A DNA stretch of 64,000 nt from Myxocyprinus asiaticus (GCF_019703515.2 NC_059388.1:1997501-2061500); one strand, 5' to 3'; shown: positions 11,751-23,109, numbered from the stretch's first letter. Notes: generated by a model from the letters alone, not told the origin. Numbers and translations are program-made.

Positions 11751-11796
11751 ATGTAAAATAAGAATTTTGTAAAATAAATTTTTTCTAAAGAGAAAA

Positions 11797-11953
11797 TCTG
11801 TTCTTATCAGTTTAATATCTGATACATCCTCTATCCGGGGACCATATATATATTAAATTGCTTTTTGGGCCTGGGAGATGGAAGCAGGGCTCGCTCTGTC
11901 CAATCCACATATCAACTTGGTATTGCAGTATCTCCAGGCATGGTGCGCTCCCC
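11797..11953 (+). ncRNA. U2 snRNA gene 1, 3' half (interrupted)
   Basis: The sequence begins exactly at U2 TCTGTTCTTATCAG and runs through stem-loop IIa, the Sm-site region, stem-loop III (GTATTGCAGTA) and stem-loop IV to the 3' end. It is clearly homologous to vertebrate U2 but carries substitutions and a small TATA expansion in the Sm region. The 5' half is at 2579-2612. Without the Keno insertion the two halves would form one gene of about 190 nt. Confidence 0.93.
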
Positions 11954-11972
11954 TTTTGGGGGATCAAAATTT

Positions 11973-11989
11973 GTTATGAAAAGCAGAGA
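11973..11989 (+). terminator. snRNA 3' box of U2 gene 1
   Basis: GTTATGAAAAGCAGAGA lies about 19 nt after the U2 3' end. It fits the vertebrate 3'-end formation signal GTTT-N-AAARNNAGA. The same element follows U2 genes 2 and 3. Confidence 0.7.
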
Positions 11990-14023
11990 TATTTGTTTAC
12001 CGATAAAATAAGGGTCTGAGAGTAGGCGGGCAAATGAGGAAACTTTACTTTAGTTCTTGTTCAGGTCTGTGTGTGTGCGCATACACGTGAACGGACGGCC
12101 GACTCCTCGGCAGAGAGCGAATGGTAGAGTGGTGCTGTCGCTCACTCCTGAGACCACAAACAGTCACAAAACAACACCACAACATGAAGGAGTACATGCT
12201 GGCAACGGATTCAGTTTTCCCTCCAATCTTACTGATGTTAAGTTTAGTGGAAAAGTAAGTCAAATAACACTTATATGAAAGCACAGGGAGGAAACAAACA
12301 TTGGACATAATAAATACTGGGTAAAAACAAAACAAAATGACAGGATGTGTGCTTAAATGTGATTGGGTCATTCTCAAAAAAAGCTTACAATTGACATTTT
12401 TAATCAGTTCAGGTTTTGCCCATAAAAGCTGAGGGTAAAACAGTTGTTTAACATCTTGTAATTATTATTATTATTTATAAAGGGCAACTTGACTGTGGTT
12501 GTTTATTTTATAACTGAATTTTGCTTAACGAATAATGCCAGCATTGATAACACCAGCGACAAATTCTCTTTAAAGATGAATTTTCTAATATGGTGTCAAT
12601 TCCATCACAAAACATATACCACTAATAAGACTAAAATCAATAAATCATGCCATTAAATATATAATATTTACAGGTATACAGTTTACCACCGATGACATAT
12701 TTAAGGGAATCATGTGAAAACATTAGAGTTAAAATGTCAAATATCTCTTTGAGCAGACTCTTCTTTATCTGAACTTTGAAACTGGAAGTTCTTTTACACA
12801 AGCTAAATTTTCTTGCATCATATCAAACTAAGACAAAGAAACTTCGCCGTTCATCGATCTGAGAGATCGAAATAAAGAGCCGTATCTGCTTTTGAAGTGG
12901 ACGCCTTCACCTAAACACGCAGGAGTACCTACGTGCTCGCAATGGATTCTGTTTTCTCTCCAAGCTCACTGTTCATTTTAAGAGAAAAGTTAGATTAACC
13001 TCACTTTGACCAAAGTCAAACTTTGGATCAAATCGATCTGAAATAGAAGAGAGAAAAAAAAGCCACGATTTGAGTTCATATGAGAATAAAAAGGTCTGTT
13101 CAGCTGCCACGTTTGATTACTCTGAAACAAAGAGACCTCAGCGTCCTTCACTGAGAGATTGAAACAAAGCTCTGTGTAGTATCAGCGTTGGTTGGGCACA
13201 TGTTGACAATGCTTACACTTTGTTCCCCTTTTACATGGAAAGGCAATGGATAATAGAACATTGAGAAGGGCACACAACAACGAAGAAGAAAACATAAATC
13301 CCAAATGTTCAAACATGAGTAGAAAAATAGGTTTGGCTTCCGAACATGGTTTCAACTATAGGTACAACGACACGTCAGCGGCCGTCGAGCTAAGACACAT
13401 AAAGGAGGCACCTTATAGTCTCAGCGTTTCATGTGGACACGTTCACCACAACATGCCGGAGTACGTGCTGGCAATGGATTCCGTTTTCTCTCCAAGCCTA
13501 CTGATGTTATATTTGAGAGAAATGTAAGTTAAGCCCCACTAATTTTAAAGTACAGAGACAAATTAAAACAACGGGCCCAAATGGATCCAAAAAAGCCATG
13601 ATTTGTGTTCATATGTGAATAAAATAGTCTGTGTCAGCGTAATCAAATGCGGCGGCCAAACTATGAGACCTCAGGGTCCTTCATCGAGACATTGGGTGGG
13701 GGTGGGGAGACGCGTTGACAATTTTTATACTTCTTACCCCTTTTGCATGGAAAGGGAAAGGTAACAACAGAACGTAGTTGAGTGCACTCTACAGCATGAC
13801 AACACCAAGGACAAATAATGAATCCCAAATGTTCAAAGGTGAGTAGAAAGGTCTGTTTGGCCTCCACACATGGTTTCGGTCAAAGGCACTCCAGCAGCCT
13901 TTGAGCTGAGAGAAAGACAAAAGTGTTGCACACTGACATGAATTGCTTCGAGGAGTGGCATGGTCCATTTTGTTTGGTTCCGCACTGGTCAAACTGTCCA
14001 TGTCAGCTTGATTGTTTCTGACC
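11990..14023 (+). repeat. U1/U2 array spacer between U2 genes 1 and 2
   Basis: No protein gene is apparent. It contains a conserved U2 downstream flank (11990-12180) with a tRNA A-box-like motif. Three related exon-like subrepeats follow (about 12183-12260, 12920-13010 and 13440-13530) sharing a GAGTAC..GCTGGCAA.GGATTC core, separated by AT-rich stretches. It ends with the U2 upstream block (13660-14020). The stretch 12240-14020 matches 27840-28087 joined to 33416-35150, which is the same spacer interrupted by a Harbinger element. Unlike the second and third spacers, no U1 gene lies here. Confidence 0.8.
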
Positions 14024-14050
14024 TTCGCTTCTCGTCTTTTTGTTTAGTGG
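14024..14050 (+). ncRNA. U2 snRNA gene 2, degraded 5' half
   Basis: TTCGCTTCTCGTCTTTTTG resembles the U2 5' end but the following bases have diverged. Compared with gene 1, about 70 bp immediately upstream are missing, including the PSE. This U2 copy has therefore lost its core promoter as well as its continuity. Its 3' half is at 26389. The identification rests mainly on position within the array. Confidence 0.6.
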
Positions 14051-14223
14051 CTTCAGGTCTTCCTAGTTGGAGAGTATATATCAGAAGACAAGGTAAGTGA
14101 ACCTCTTTGTTTTTAAGTAATTTATTGGACTCTTTTATGGTAATTTATTCTTTGTTTTTAATTATTTATTTGTATTGTGGTTATTATATTTTTGAACAGT
14201 TTTAAGCGTGTGGTGCCCCCAAA

Positions 14224-15184
14224 ATGTTTGCTGCCCGTGCTGGCACTAGAAGGCACCACAGCATGCAATTTTTATTTAAGGAGACTGATAGAAAGCTCCT
14301 GGAGATGTCTCGTCTAGACTTCTCTAGGAAGCTCATCCAAAAATCTCTAAATTTTAAACCGGAAGATTTGAATTGTATTATGACCCTGCCCTGGAACAAA
14401 GGTTTTGATGTCAGTTTTAAAAATGCTCCCTTGCTTAGTGTTTTCTGGCAAAGATTTCAGCTTTGTGAAGCCCATTCTCCATGTTCACCATGGAAAAGCT
14501 TTCTGATAATTCCATAAAAACTGTAATTGTCAGAGTGTTTAATGAAACGGTGAGTGGAGAAGACATTTGTGTCTGGTTGGGGAGACATTGCACTGTTCGA
14601 GGCCAACCAGTCAAAGTGCTTGATGAGGATTGCATCTGGAATTGCTCCTGGCGGATCCCCATTAAACAATGGGAAGACACAGGAGGATACCAGGGCCTGA
14701 GACATCTGCCTTCCATGATTGTGTTGGGAGAAAACAGGGGCTACATACATTATCAGGGAATGCCCAAACTATGTAGAAAGTGTGGCAAAACAGGACACTT
14801 AGCTGAAGCATGTCAAGAAATAATTTGTGGCAAGTGTAGAGAAATTGGACATATCTTTGAAGAATATCCGAAATGGCAGACGGTGCAATCTTTGTGGTGA
14901 ACAAACCATCTCTACAGAGATTGCCCCAAAAGTTTTGCCAACAAATTGAAAGGCAACAAAATGGCCACCCCACAATAGGAGCAAGCAAAAGAACAAAGAG
15001 AGGAGAAGGTGGGCCCTGAGGTTTTGCTGGGAATTTAAAATCTCCAGCCAGCCTCAAGGATTGGGCAAGGAGGAGGAAGTGGGGCGGCCTCAGGGGTTGA
15101 GTCACTGATTGTTAAAAACAGAGTGAGGAAGCCACACCCCAACAAGTAAAAAGAAACAAAATGGAGGATGGGGAGGAGGAAATG
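14224..15184 (+). pseudogene. Keno-2 ORF1, main part
   Basis: The ATG at 14224 aligns with the Keno-1 start. The frame 14224-14517 gives the N-terminal domain (...[32 protein letters not shown]) and shifts to the frame 14481-14900, which carries [32 protein letters not shown] and two zinc knuckles ([14 protein letters not shown], then [13 protein letters not shown] with the last Cys changed to Tyr). A frameshift near 14880 precedes the third knuckle. The tail continues after the DIRS insertion at 18666. Confidence 0.82.
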
Positions 15185-15945
15185 TCATGGTTACTTTTGT
15201 AACCTCCGTTCCCTGATGGAGGGAACGGGACATTGTGTCGATGTAGTGACACTAGGGGTCACTCTTGGGAGTCCGAGACACCACTGGTCTTTGATAAAAG
15301 GCCAATGAAAATTGGCGAGTGGTATTTGCATGCCACTACCCCGGACATACGGGTATAAAAGGAGCTGGTATGCAACCACTCATTCAGGTTTTATGCTGAG
15401 GAGCCGATATAAGGTCCGGCCATTTCAGCGGGTAGTTCAGCATTGTGGCAGGAGGGACATAACATCTCGTTCCCTCCATCAGGGAACGGAGGTTACACAA
15501 GTAACCATAACATTCCCTATCTGTCACTCACTTGACGTTGTGTCGATGTAGTGACACTAGGGGCCACAATTGGCTGAACTGTGTTACGTGAACTGGCAGT
15601 GTGTGGTGGGCAGACTACTGTGTGCCTCATAGCCAGCACACCAGGTCGACACGTAACCTCCCCCAACATAGTTATGAGTGTCGAACGGCCCCTTGGGGAC
15701 AATTCAACTACCCAAAGATAGAGACTGGCTTAACCCAGTCGTGGCCTCTTTTCCCCTTCTCTTTTTCCACTCCCTAAAAAAGAAGGGGGATTATCCGATG
15801 GGGCCACCAGGTCTAATCGGGGGGTGTCCCTCCCAAGGGGAAGACACTGCGGAGACCACACCTCACCCAAATAGAGGGGGGATATTTAAGTGGAAAATAT
15901 GTCACATGGTCTTTCCAACCATGTGGAGAGTCTTCAAGGTAGATC

Positions 15946-16716
15946 CTACTCAACGGGGGAGGAGTTACGACAAACATGGAGACTGTGACAGAGGGGCTCT
16001 GCCCAAGGAAGACGCAGTTTGCCAACAGGGAAACGAACTAGCAGAAGATATATATTGCATGGGGTTAGCCTTAAAGGGCTGTAAAACCCCTTCTTCATCT
16101 CGGCTGGAGGGACAGGTTCTATCACGCCCTTCCATAGGAGGGTAGCGATCTCCGCGCGCAAGGTAGCAGTGTTTTCGTTCTTGACCAAGGTGAAGTGAAT
16201 ACCGCTGAACCTGGACGGGTACCTGGCGAACTGACTCGCGTAGCTGAGTCGGACGGTCTGGATCAGCCATCGCGACGGATTGGAAAGCACAAGCCATGCA
16301 TCCAAGTTCTGAGCAAGGGGGACCAAGGGGACAACTTCGTTGGGCGTACCAGCAGGTGGGGCCTCGTGGCGGGGCAGAGCTCGAGGTGCCACACCACGTC
16401 GTGGCTGTGCTGAGTCTAGGGACTTCGAAGCACTTATCTGGCTCCTTGTGACCACCCCCTGAACAGCCTGGGACGGGGGAGGAAGAGGCCTGTTCTCGTA
16501 ACCCATTGAGACTGCCACATCGGGGGCGGCTGTGTGCCACAGCTGGGCGCTCAGGGGCGGAAAGACCACCACTGGAGTGCCAATCCTGCAAGGAAAAACC
16601 CGTGGACGGTAGTCGTGATGACGACCGTGCACACCGGGTATGTGACCCAGGGAGGAAGGAAACCTGCTGAACTGTTGGGTACCGCAGCCACTTGGGCATG
16701 CGGCGAAATCAAACAA
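15946..16716 (-). pseudogene. DIRS RT N-terminal remnant fused to 3' tail
   Basis: A 256-residue minus-strand frame contains the segment before the DIRS RT palm (SNPSRWLIQTVRLSYASQF, RFSGIHFT, IATLLWKGVIEPVPP, GFYSPL). At about 16090 it jumps to sequence that looks like the element's 3' tail. The catalytic RT motifs are missing, so this is a deletion derivative. Confidence 0.65.
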
Positions 16717-16819
16717 AAAGGCAACAAAAGATTTTCCACCTGGCCCTCCACCGGGGGATGAGTGGTCTTCTTACCAGCTCAAGGTGAGTGGGTTCCTTCA
16801 TCCTTGGGTCACCCATCTC

Positions 16820-18139
16820 AGGGGTGCTTTGACGACCTCTGTGGGTTCTTAGGCGCCGACTGTGAGACGGGTGATGTCTGCTTCCTGCGGTGGGCTCCAC
16901 GCCGGGGCCGGGCTGAAGGGGCAGGCTGTGGCGGAGCCAGTGCAGTCACCACAGGGGGACGCCCTTGGCAATGAGCAGATGGGGTGCGGGATCTTGAGCC
17001 GTGCTGGGGCAGGATGTGCCGGATAGCCTCCGTCTGCACTTCACCGCCGAGAACTGCTGGGCAAAGTCCTCGACGGTGTCGCCGAATAGGCCAGCCTGGG
17101 AAATGGGGGCAGCAAGAAACCGTGTCTTGTCGGCCTCACCCATCTCGACCAGGTTGAGCCAAAGGTGGTGCTCCTGGACCACTAATGTGGCCATCATCCG
17201 CCTGAGAGACCGCGCCGTGACCTTCGTTGCTCGGAGAGCGAGGTCGGTTGCCGAGTGCAGTTCCTGCATCAAATCTGGGGCGGAACTACCCTCGTGCAGT
17301 TCTTTCAATGCCTTGGCTTGGTGGAACTGCAGGAGAGCCATGGCATTCAGGGCAGAGGCGGCTTGTCCAGCAGCGCTGTAGGCGTTAGCCGTCAGGGACG
17401 ACATGAGCCTACAGGATTTGGACAGGAGATAAGGGCATCCACGCCAGGTGGCGGCGCTCTGCGGGTATAGGTGCACTGTGAGTGCCTTATCCACTGGGGG
17501 AATCGCCGTATAGCCCCTGGCCGCCCCACCATCCAGGGTAGTGAGAGCGGGGGAACTGCAGAATCGGGGCCGGGCAGTAAAAGGTGCCTCCCACGATTTT
17601 GTCAGCTCCTTGTGCACTTCCGGAATGAAAGGCACTGGAGCGGGGCGTGGCTGCTTTGAGCGGCGCCGCAAACCCAGGAACCAATCATCAAGCCGCGAGG
17701 GTTCAGGGGAGAGCGGAGGGTTCCACTCTAACCTGACAATCGCGGCCACCCGGGAAAGCATGTCCGTCATTTCGGCATCAGTCTGTGACTGGGCAATCGT
17801 CCCCGAGGGGAGGAGCCCAGCTGAGGCTTCTGCATCCGACTGGACAAGCCCACTCTCCGATGCTGCACTTGAGAGCTCATCCTCTTTGTGGGCTCCGAAC
17901 AAGAAGCCAGACTTGCCGTGAGACGAGCTGGCGAACTCATCCAGAAGCCTGACTGGGGCAGACGAGCATGCTGGGGAATGGGGGGTCTGCGGGGGGATAC
18001 CCGGCGGAGGCAATCCCATTGGGGTCCCCAAATCACCCCCAGTGCTAGCCGTGCTGGCCTCATACCCGTAGGTAGAAGCAAGCCGTGACCGCAACGTTGC
18101 CATGGTCATGTTCTCGTAATGAGAGCATGAACCATCCAC
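16820..18139 (-). pseudogene. DIRS gag-like ORF
   Basis: A 397-residue minus-strand frame (18139-16946) has the composition of DIRS gag proteins: a Pro/Ser-rich N-terminal half, then an Ala-rich helical region (ANAYSAAGQAASALNAMALL; ATDLALRATKVTARSL) and QAGLFGDTVEDFAQQF. Near 17040 the natural continuation (QTEAIRHILP...) moves to another frame ending at 16818, which indicates one frameshift. It lies in the correct order before the RT remnant. It is a decayed retrotransposon structural protein, not a host gene. Confidence 0.75.
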
Positions 18140-18665
18140 AAACGCTGTCTCGGTCGCGCCCAGACACTAAAGACAGCGATCATGACAATCCGAAGTTGAG
18201 AGAGAACGACCGCAACCAGGAATAACACACAATGGGAAAGGCGTCTTTAAAAAGACGTTCCGTGTGTGCCGCTCTTTTAAAGAAATATACTCTTTTAGAG
18301 GAAAAAGCTCTTTCAGAAAATATACTCTCTTTGTTTTCTGCCAAAGCGCCCAGGGGCGTTCTCTGCAGTGCACCAGTGCAGAGGAGGGAGAAGCCACTGA
18401 AATGCACCGTCAGATCCAGCAGAGGTGAATGAACAGTAGAATTCAGCTCAGTGAACATGACCGTTCAGCTCCAAAGAGAAAATCTGAATGAGTGGGTGCA
18501 TATCAGCTCCTTTTATACCCATATGTCTGGGGGAGTGGCATGCAAATACCACTCGCCAATTTTCATTGGCCTTTTATCAAAGACCAGAGGTGTCTCGGGC
18601 TCCCAAGAGTGACCACTTGTGTCACTACATCGACACAATGTCAAGTGAGTGACAGATAGGGAATG

Positions 18666-19025
18666 GTTTCCTCCCTAAAAACCATCTCTGAGGTGAGTGT
18701 ATCGACTAGTGGGAGTGAAACTGATTGTTCTTTCCCCAGTGCTCATGTGCAGAAAAGAACTGTGAGATCTCCTCTGCTTCAAGCAGAGGAGAAAAGGCTG
18801 AGGGCAGCACATCAGCTAGATAGTTCCTCTTCAGAAGATCTAGACCATATGTGGTCCACAGAATTTCCAAATGAAGTCTCTTTTCTGCACATCAAGCTAA
18901 GAACATCGTCAACGAAGGATCCACAAGAGTTTTTCTCTGTGGACCCTGAGGGGTCGAGCACTTGTCCCCCTGACCCCAGTTGTTCTGGGGGAAAGGAGAG
19001 GCAAGTGCAACAAGATATAACATGA
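18666..19025 (+). pseudogene. Keno-2 ORF1 C-terminal tail
   Basis: This frame ([25 protein letters not shown]..., then [34 protein letters not shown]) aligns with the Keno-1 tail at 3790-4070. It continues ORF1 after the DIRS insertion and ends at a stop at 19023-19025. Confidence 0.8.
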
Positions 19026-19094
19026 TTTTAATATATGTCTCTGCAGTCTTTTTAGTTGTGTTTTCTTCTTTTTACTGCTTGTATTTTAACCATA

Positions 19095-20357
19095 CTGCTC
19101 CTGGACCTCATTATCTCTACAATCAATGTGAAAAGTGTGAGGTCCACCCTGAGAGCACAGAGTGTTTTATTGTGTTTAAAAATTAAGCCAGATGTCCTTT
19201 TATTGCAAGAGTGTGCTCTGCCCTTTTTAAACAACTACAGGAAGTGGGAAGAGATGTGAACAACAGGTCCTTCCATGTGGATTGGCTCCAACTTTAACAA
19301 GTGTGACGGTGTTGCTATTTTAATCAATAACTCAAATATCATGGTGAAGGGCAGCAAAGTGGTGAGGGATGGGCAGGCAATTTTAGCTAATCTAATTTTT
19401 TTGGGCAAGGATTTTAACAACTCTAAATGTATATGGTTTTACAGAAAAAAAATTACAGATATGAGCTTTTACAAGACCTGCAGCCCCACATGCTAGGTAG
19501 GGGATTTTAATTGTGTTTTATCTCAGAAGAGGGCAGTTCTATTGCAAAATTTTGTCAAAGATTTTAAGTTAGTTGACTGTTTTAAAACACTGCATCAAAG
19601 AGAGGAGGGCTTCACCTGGTCCAGTGGTGATTGCACCAGAGCCTCTCAAATTGACTATGATTTTACACAAGGCTGCTCGCCGACCGATGCTACATTGACC
19701 CCCTCTTCTTTTCTGATCACATGATGCTGTCTTGCACCCTTTCACTACCCACTGGTGTGACGGTAGGGAGAGAGCTGTGGAAGCTGAACTGCTCCCTTTT
19801 AGAAGTGGTTGGAGAGTATAGGGAGCAGTTCAGCCAATGGCAGACCCTCTAGGACGTTTATGACTCATGAACACAGTGGTGGGAGATGGTTAAAGAAAGG
19901 ACAAGACAGTTTTTTTAGGAAAATAGGAAAAGAAAAAAAGATGCATGATGGGGCTGCAGAAAAGACTGCAGAGATATTTTACAGAAGAGATCAAAGAAAT
20001 GAAGAAAGAAATGTCAGTTTTGTCTGAAACTCAGAGTAAAGGTGTCATTTTAAGATATAAAGAGAGAGAGATAGAAGAAGGGGAGAAGTGTACTAGATAC
20101 TTTTTTAAAAAGATTATAACATGGGGAGGGTCAATCACCACTTTAAAATTATTTTTTTTTTTTGGTGAGTAAATACTAAAGAGGAGATTTTTGGGTGAGA
20201 TTGAAAAATTTTATGACAACTTGTATAGTCCAATAGAGGTACACAATGACATCTTAGATGAATTTTTTGCTTTCTTAGACAAAAAGGTTAAGAATCAAGA
20301 TGTGCTTTCATCCCAGGATTTTACAGTTTTAGAAATTCAAAAAGCACTAAAAAGGTT
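19095..20357 (+). pseudogene. Keno-2 ORF2: EN and linker, decayed
   Basis: EN begins with ISTINVKSVRSTLRAQS and DVLLLQECALPF, then continues in other frames with CDGVAILINN and later FTWSSGD...SQIDYDF. The GDFN segment is partly deleted near 19500. The basic linker follows (MMGLQKRLQRYF, MSVLSETQSKGVILR). Many frameshifts are present. The coding sequence stops abruptly at 20357, where TTTTAA is followed by foreign DNA. Confidence 0.78.
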
Positions 20358-20696
20358 TTAACCCTTACCAGCTGGAGCATTCAAATTTGGGAACAATTAT
20401 TCCCATGGTTCCTGTCTCAGTATCTTCACCGTCCAATCACCGATTTTATTTCTGAAAACTGCCAGATACTCATAACAATATAAGCTAAAAGCACATATGA
20501 TTGGTTAAGGTGTTACTGGGCATGAATAATAAATGTATCATCATCCGCGTCATTCTCCATTTGCCTGAGCGGAGCCAGAGAGGATACGCCAGGTGATTAC
20601 CTCAAGTGTTGGACTTACTGATTCAAACTGAAAACTGAGGCGATCTTTCGAGGTAAGACAAGTTATTTAATATGTGTTATCAATATTGTCTATTTA

Positions 20697-21118
20697 AAGT
20701 CAAAACATTTTAGTTACGAAGCATTTATTTGTAGGAGTAATGCTAGTTATTTCTGGAAAAAATGACATGACCGTCGGCGTTCATCGGACAGGCAGCTAGC
20801 CTCTATTTTTAAGCAAATTTCTGTGAAACTTGCTAAATAAACATTAGCTAGCAATACTATGTACATTTTTAGCTAAATATCAATAACTTTTTTGGCCAAT
20901 TTTGTCACTTGTGAAAGATAGTCAAACTTTTTAGTTACGAAGCATTTATTTGTAGGAGTAGAGCTAGCTAGTTTTTTTCTGGAAAAAAACATGACCGTCA
21001 TCGGCGAGCCTCTTCTTTTTATATAAACTTGCTAAATAAACATTAGCTAGCAATACTATGTAAATTTTTTAACTAAATATCAATAACTTTTTTTGCCAAT
21101 TTTGTGGTTTGTGAAAAA
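20697..21118. repeat. Two-unit tandem repeat (about 190-230 bp unit)
   Basis: Both units share TTAGTTACGAAGCATTTATT, a TAGGAGTA.GCTAG segment, GACCGTC..CG, GCTAAATAAACATTAGCTAG and CTAAATATCAATAACTTTTT, in the same order. The second unit starts near 20929 and has a deletion in its middle. Confidence 0.9.
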
Positions 21119-21452
21119 TCCGCCTGAAGTAATGTGAGGCAGAGAGCAGACGCTGTTCAGACCTGCCTGGAAACTGGCCTGCTAGTTAGATAAGTTATCT
21201 AGCTTGTTGATTTTCCCATGTAATAAAAAAATGGTAGATATCTTTCTATAATTTAGCAGATAGCCTTACCCATCCATCACACAGACATGATTTTAGATTG
21301 TGTGTAGCTTTCTGTTCACAAGGAAAATGTGAGGACTGTCTGCAGTTGGACATTCTGGTTAGTCTGCAAGCCTTTGGTGACTATTCAGAGTACGGATTTT
21401 TGAAGAACACACTGCTGGCTACCAATTTTTGTACTTTTTTTCTGTTGTAGAT

Positions 21453-21671
21453 ATGGATAGAGACTATGGCTCCCTGCTCAGCACCCTCAAGAGAAGGAGG
21501 CAGCTAACTGCTGATGAGCTTAGGTTCATAGCAGAGGAGGACATGGCTCATGAGGGCATGAGCACAGAGGAGGAAGATCTGCTGGACCAGGAACTACTGC
21601 AGAAAGACCCAGACCACGAGGAGATGGAGGATGAGATGGAACCTGATCCCCAGCCAAGACCATCAACTGGG
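21453..21671 (+). pseudogene. Exon-like acidic ORF, possible piggyBac transposase N-terminus
   Basis: The sequence TTTTTCTGTTGTAG precedes ATATGGATAG, an apparent acceptor. An open frame of about 70 residues (MDRDYGSLLSTLKRRRQLT, then strongly acidic: EEDMAHEG, EEEDLLDQ, MEDEMEPDPQPRPSTG) follows and ends at a donor-like GGTATGTATG. An acidic N-terminal exon before a DDD transposase is common in piggyBac-derived genes, but no transposase core is present, so this is inference. Confidence 0.4.
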
Positions 21672-21866
21672 TATGTATGAATGTGTATGTATTGTTTGTT
21701 TCCATTTCACATATGACTGATACTCGCAGTAACACTAACACTGTTACTCTTATTATTTTGGGTATAGCTAGCCACTCTCGCACAGGTCCCAAGTCATCTA
21801 GAAAGCATAAACGCTTCCCTGACTCTGTTTCTTATCCCTCGTACTCTGACATCAATTCACAACTCA

Positions 21867-22490
21867 CGACGGGAGTTGGGTGGGAGAGTGAGAAGAGGTG
21901 CATAAATAACAAGACTCGTTTGGTCAGCGGTGAATGAAGCACACCTGATGGGGATAATGCTTCATCACCACTGTCTTTAAAACACAGTGCACACCTCTTC
22001 TTGGGGAGCTGGCTTCAAATCTCCATGTGTGCACACACTGGCATCCTCGCACGCTCAGGACCAGAGCTGGGAGGGATCGGACGAGTGGACGTGCTGCTGG
22101 ACCTGTTCTTCGGACCCCCGGACGTTGTAATGAGTCGCCAGGAGTGAACTGCTCATGTTGTCGTCGACGGGCTAGATGCCGGGCCACCTTCCCCTCACGC
22201 TTGCCGCGGGCCTGGGAAGACAGGACTCCAGTGATGCCGCCGCCCCACGCGCTGTGGACTTTGGAGGGGAGCGTGAGTGACCGACTGATCCAGCCCATGC
22301 CTGGGCTATCCTATGGACACTACCCCGCCTCTTTCACGGAGCCCCATTCAACGCGAGGATGCCAGATTCCCCCTTTTATTATGAACACGATTCCCCCTTG
22401 GACACTTACGTTTATTATTGTTTCCAATAAATGCCTCTCCGAGGCTTGACACCACACCCACCGTGTCTGTCTCTTGCTCACCCTGCCACA
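21867..22490 (+). mobile_element. Probable solo LTR
   Basis: This GC-rich block of about 620 bp has an AATAAA at about 22426-22431 and a 3' end reading ...CACCCTGCCACA, as in many fish Gypsy-type LTRs. ACTCA occurs on both sides (21862-21866 and 22493-22497), a possible 5-bp duplication, but the exact ends do not show a clean TG...CA pair. No internal retroelement coding sequence adjoins it. Confidence 0.45.
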
Positions 22491-23109
22491 GCACTCAGCT
22501 GAGTGTGACCAGTTTCACGAAGAGGCCTTGGTTGGGCTGTGTTTACTGGTGTTGTTGTCCTCCCCCTCCCCTCTTTTCTCCCTCTCTTCTCTCCACAGGT
22601 ATTGTAGTTGTTGAGTATTTATGAATTTATATATATTCTGTTCCTGCGCTCTTTATTAAAAATGTATTTACTGTAGATAGTTCGAAAGTTTGATTTTGTA
22701 TGTTTTGCTGTGTAATTCATGTGTAATTCTAATGTTCAAATTAAAGTGTGTGTTTTATTGAACACATAAAATGTATATTTCAGTGTTTGTGTCCTTCAAT
22801 TTCAGATACAATCTCAATTTATTATTACAGGTACTCAAAAGTAGTATTTGAGGAGTGGTCATGTGAAATGTATCTTAACATTCTAAATGTTTGTTTTATT
22901 CCGTTTTCCCACTACTCACTAGAACGGTCATAACTTTTAAACAATAGATTATATTTGTAATCTGTCTGCTATTCTACATTGCCCACAAAATTATGTATGT
23001 TTCATACACTCCAAGTTTCCCTCTAGCTTGTAATGAAAATGCAGTTGTCTGATGAAGTATGGTGGCTGGAGAAGATTTTTGTAAAAATTGCTGTGTGAAA
23101 TCTTATTGA

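Larger units (their letters stand above)
2613..11796 (+). mobile_element. Keno-1: U2-specific Tx1-group LINE (with nested L2)
   Basis: This is a non-LTR retrotransposon inserted exactly inside a U2 snRNA gene; the two U2 halves flank it. Its order is 5' UTR (2613-2833), ORF1 (2834-4074), ORF2 with EN, RT and a C-terminal zinc-finger-like motif (about 4207-7658), and a 3' UTR. The 3' UTR is interrupted by an L2 LINE (8039-11750) and resumes at 11763-11796, ending in AAAA directly before U2 TCTGTTC. Known family: Keno elements of the Tx1 clade of L1-like LINEs target U2 genes. Both ORFs carry stops or frameshifts, so this copy is dead. Confidence 0.88.
15185..18665 (-). mobile_element. DIRS-type retrotransposon, internally deleted
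   Basis: This tyrosine-recombinase (DIRS-like) element is inserted in Keno-2 ORF1. Removing it rejoins GAGGAAATG to GTTTCC, which matches Keno-1. The ends are inverted copies of a shared sequence containing TTGTGTCGATGTAGTGACAC (about 15232-15500 and 18480-18655). A second copy of the right-end sequence sits internally at 15505-15560, as expected for the DIRS internal complementary region. Read on the minus strand it has gag (18139 to about 16820), the start of RT (16716 to about 16090) and a tail. RT core, RNase H, methyltransferase and tyrosine recombinase are deleted. Confidence 0.82.

Noticed and set aside
12116..12190. Possible tRNA gene downstream of U2
   Set aside because: It has an A-box-like segment, but no B box (GGTTCGANNCC) and no cloverleaf stems could be drawn. 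Kept only as a motif finding.
17001..17921. Plus-strand ORFs of up to 126 residues in the GC-rich block
   Set aside because: These are antisense shadows of the DIRS gag frame on the minus strand and have no recognisable motif.
22027..22449. 140-residue plus-strand ORF
   Set aside because: It lies within the GC-rich LTR-like block. Composition explains the open frame, and no protein motif is visible.
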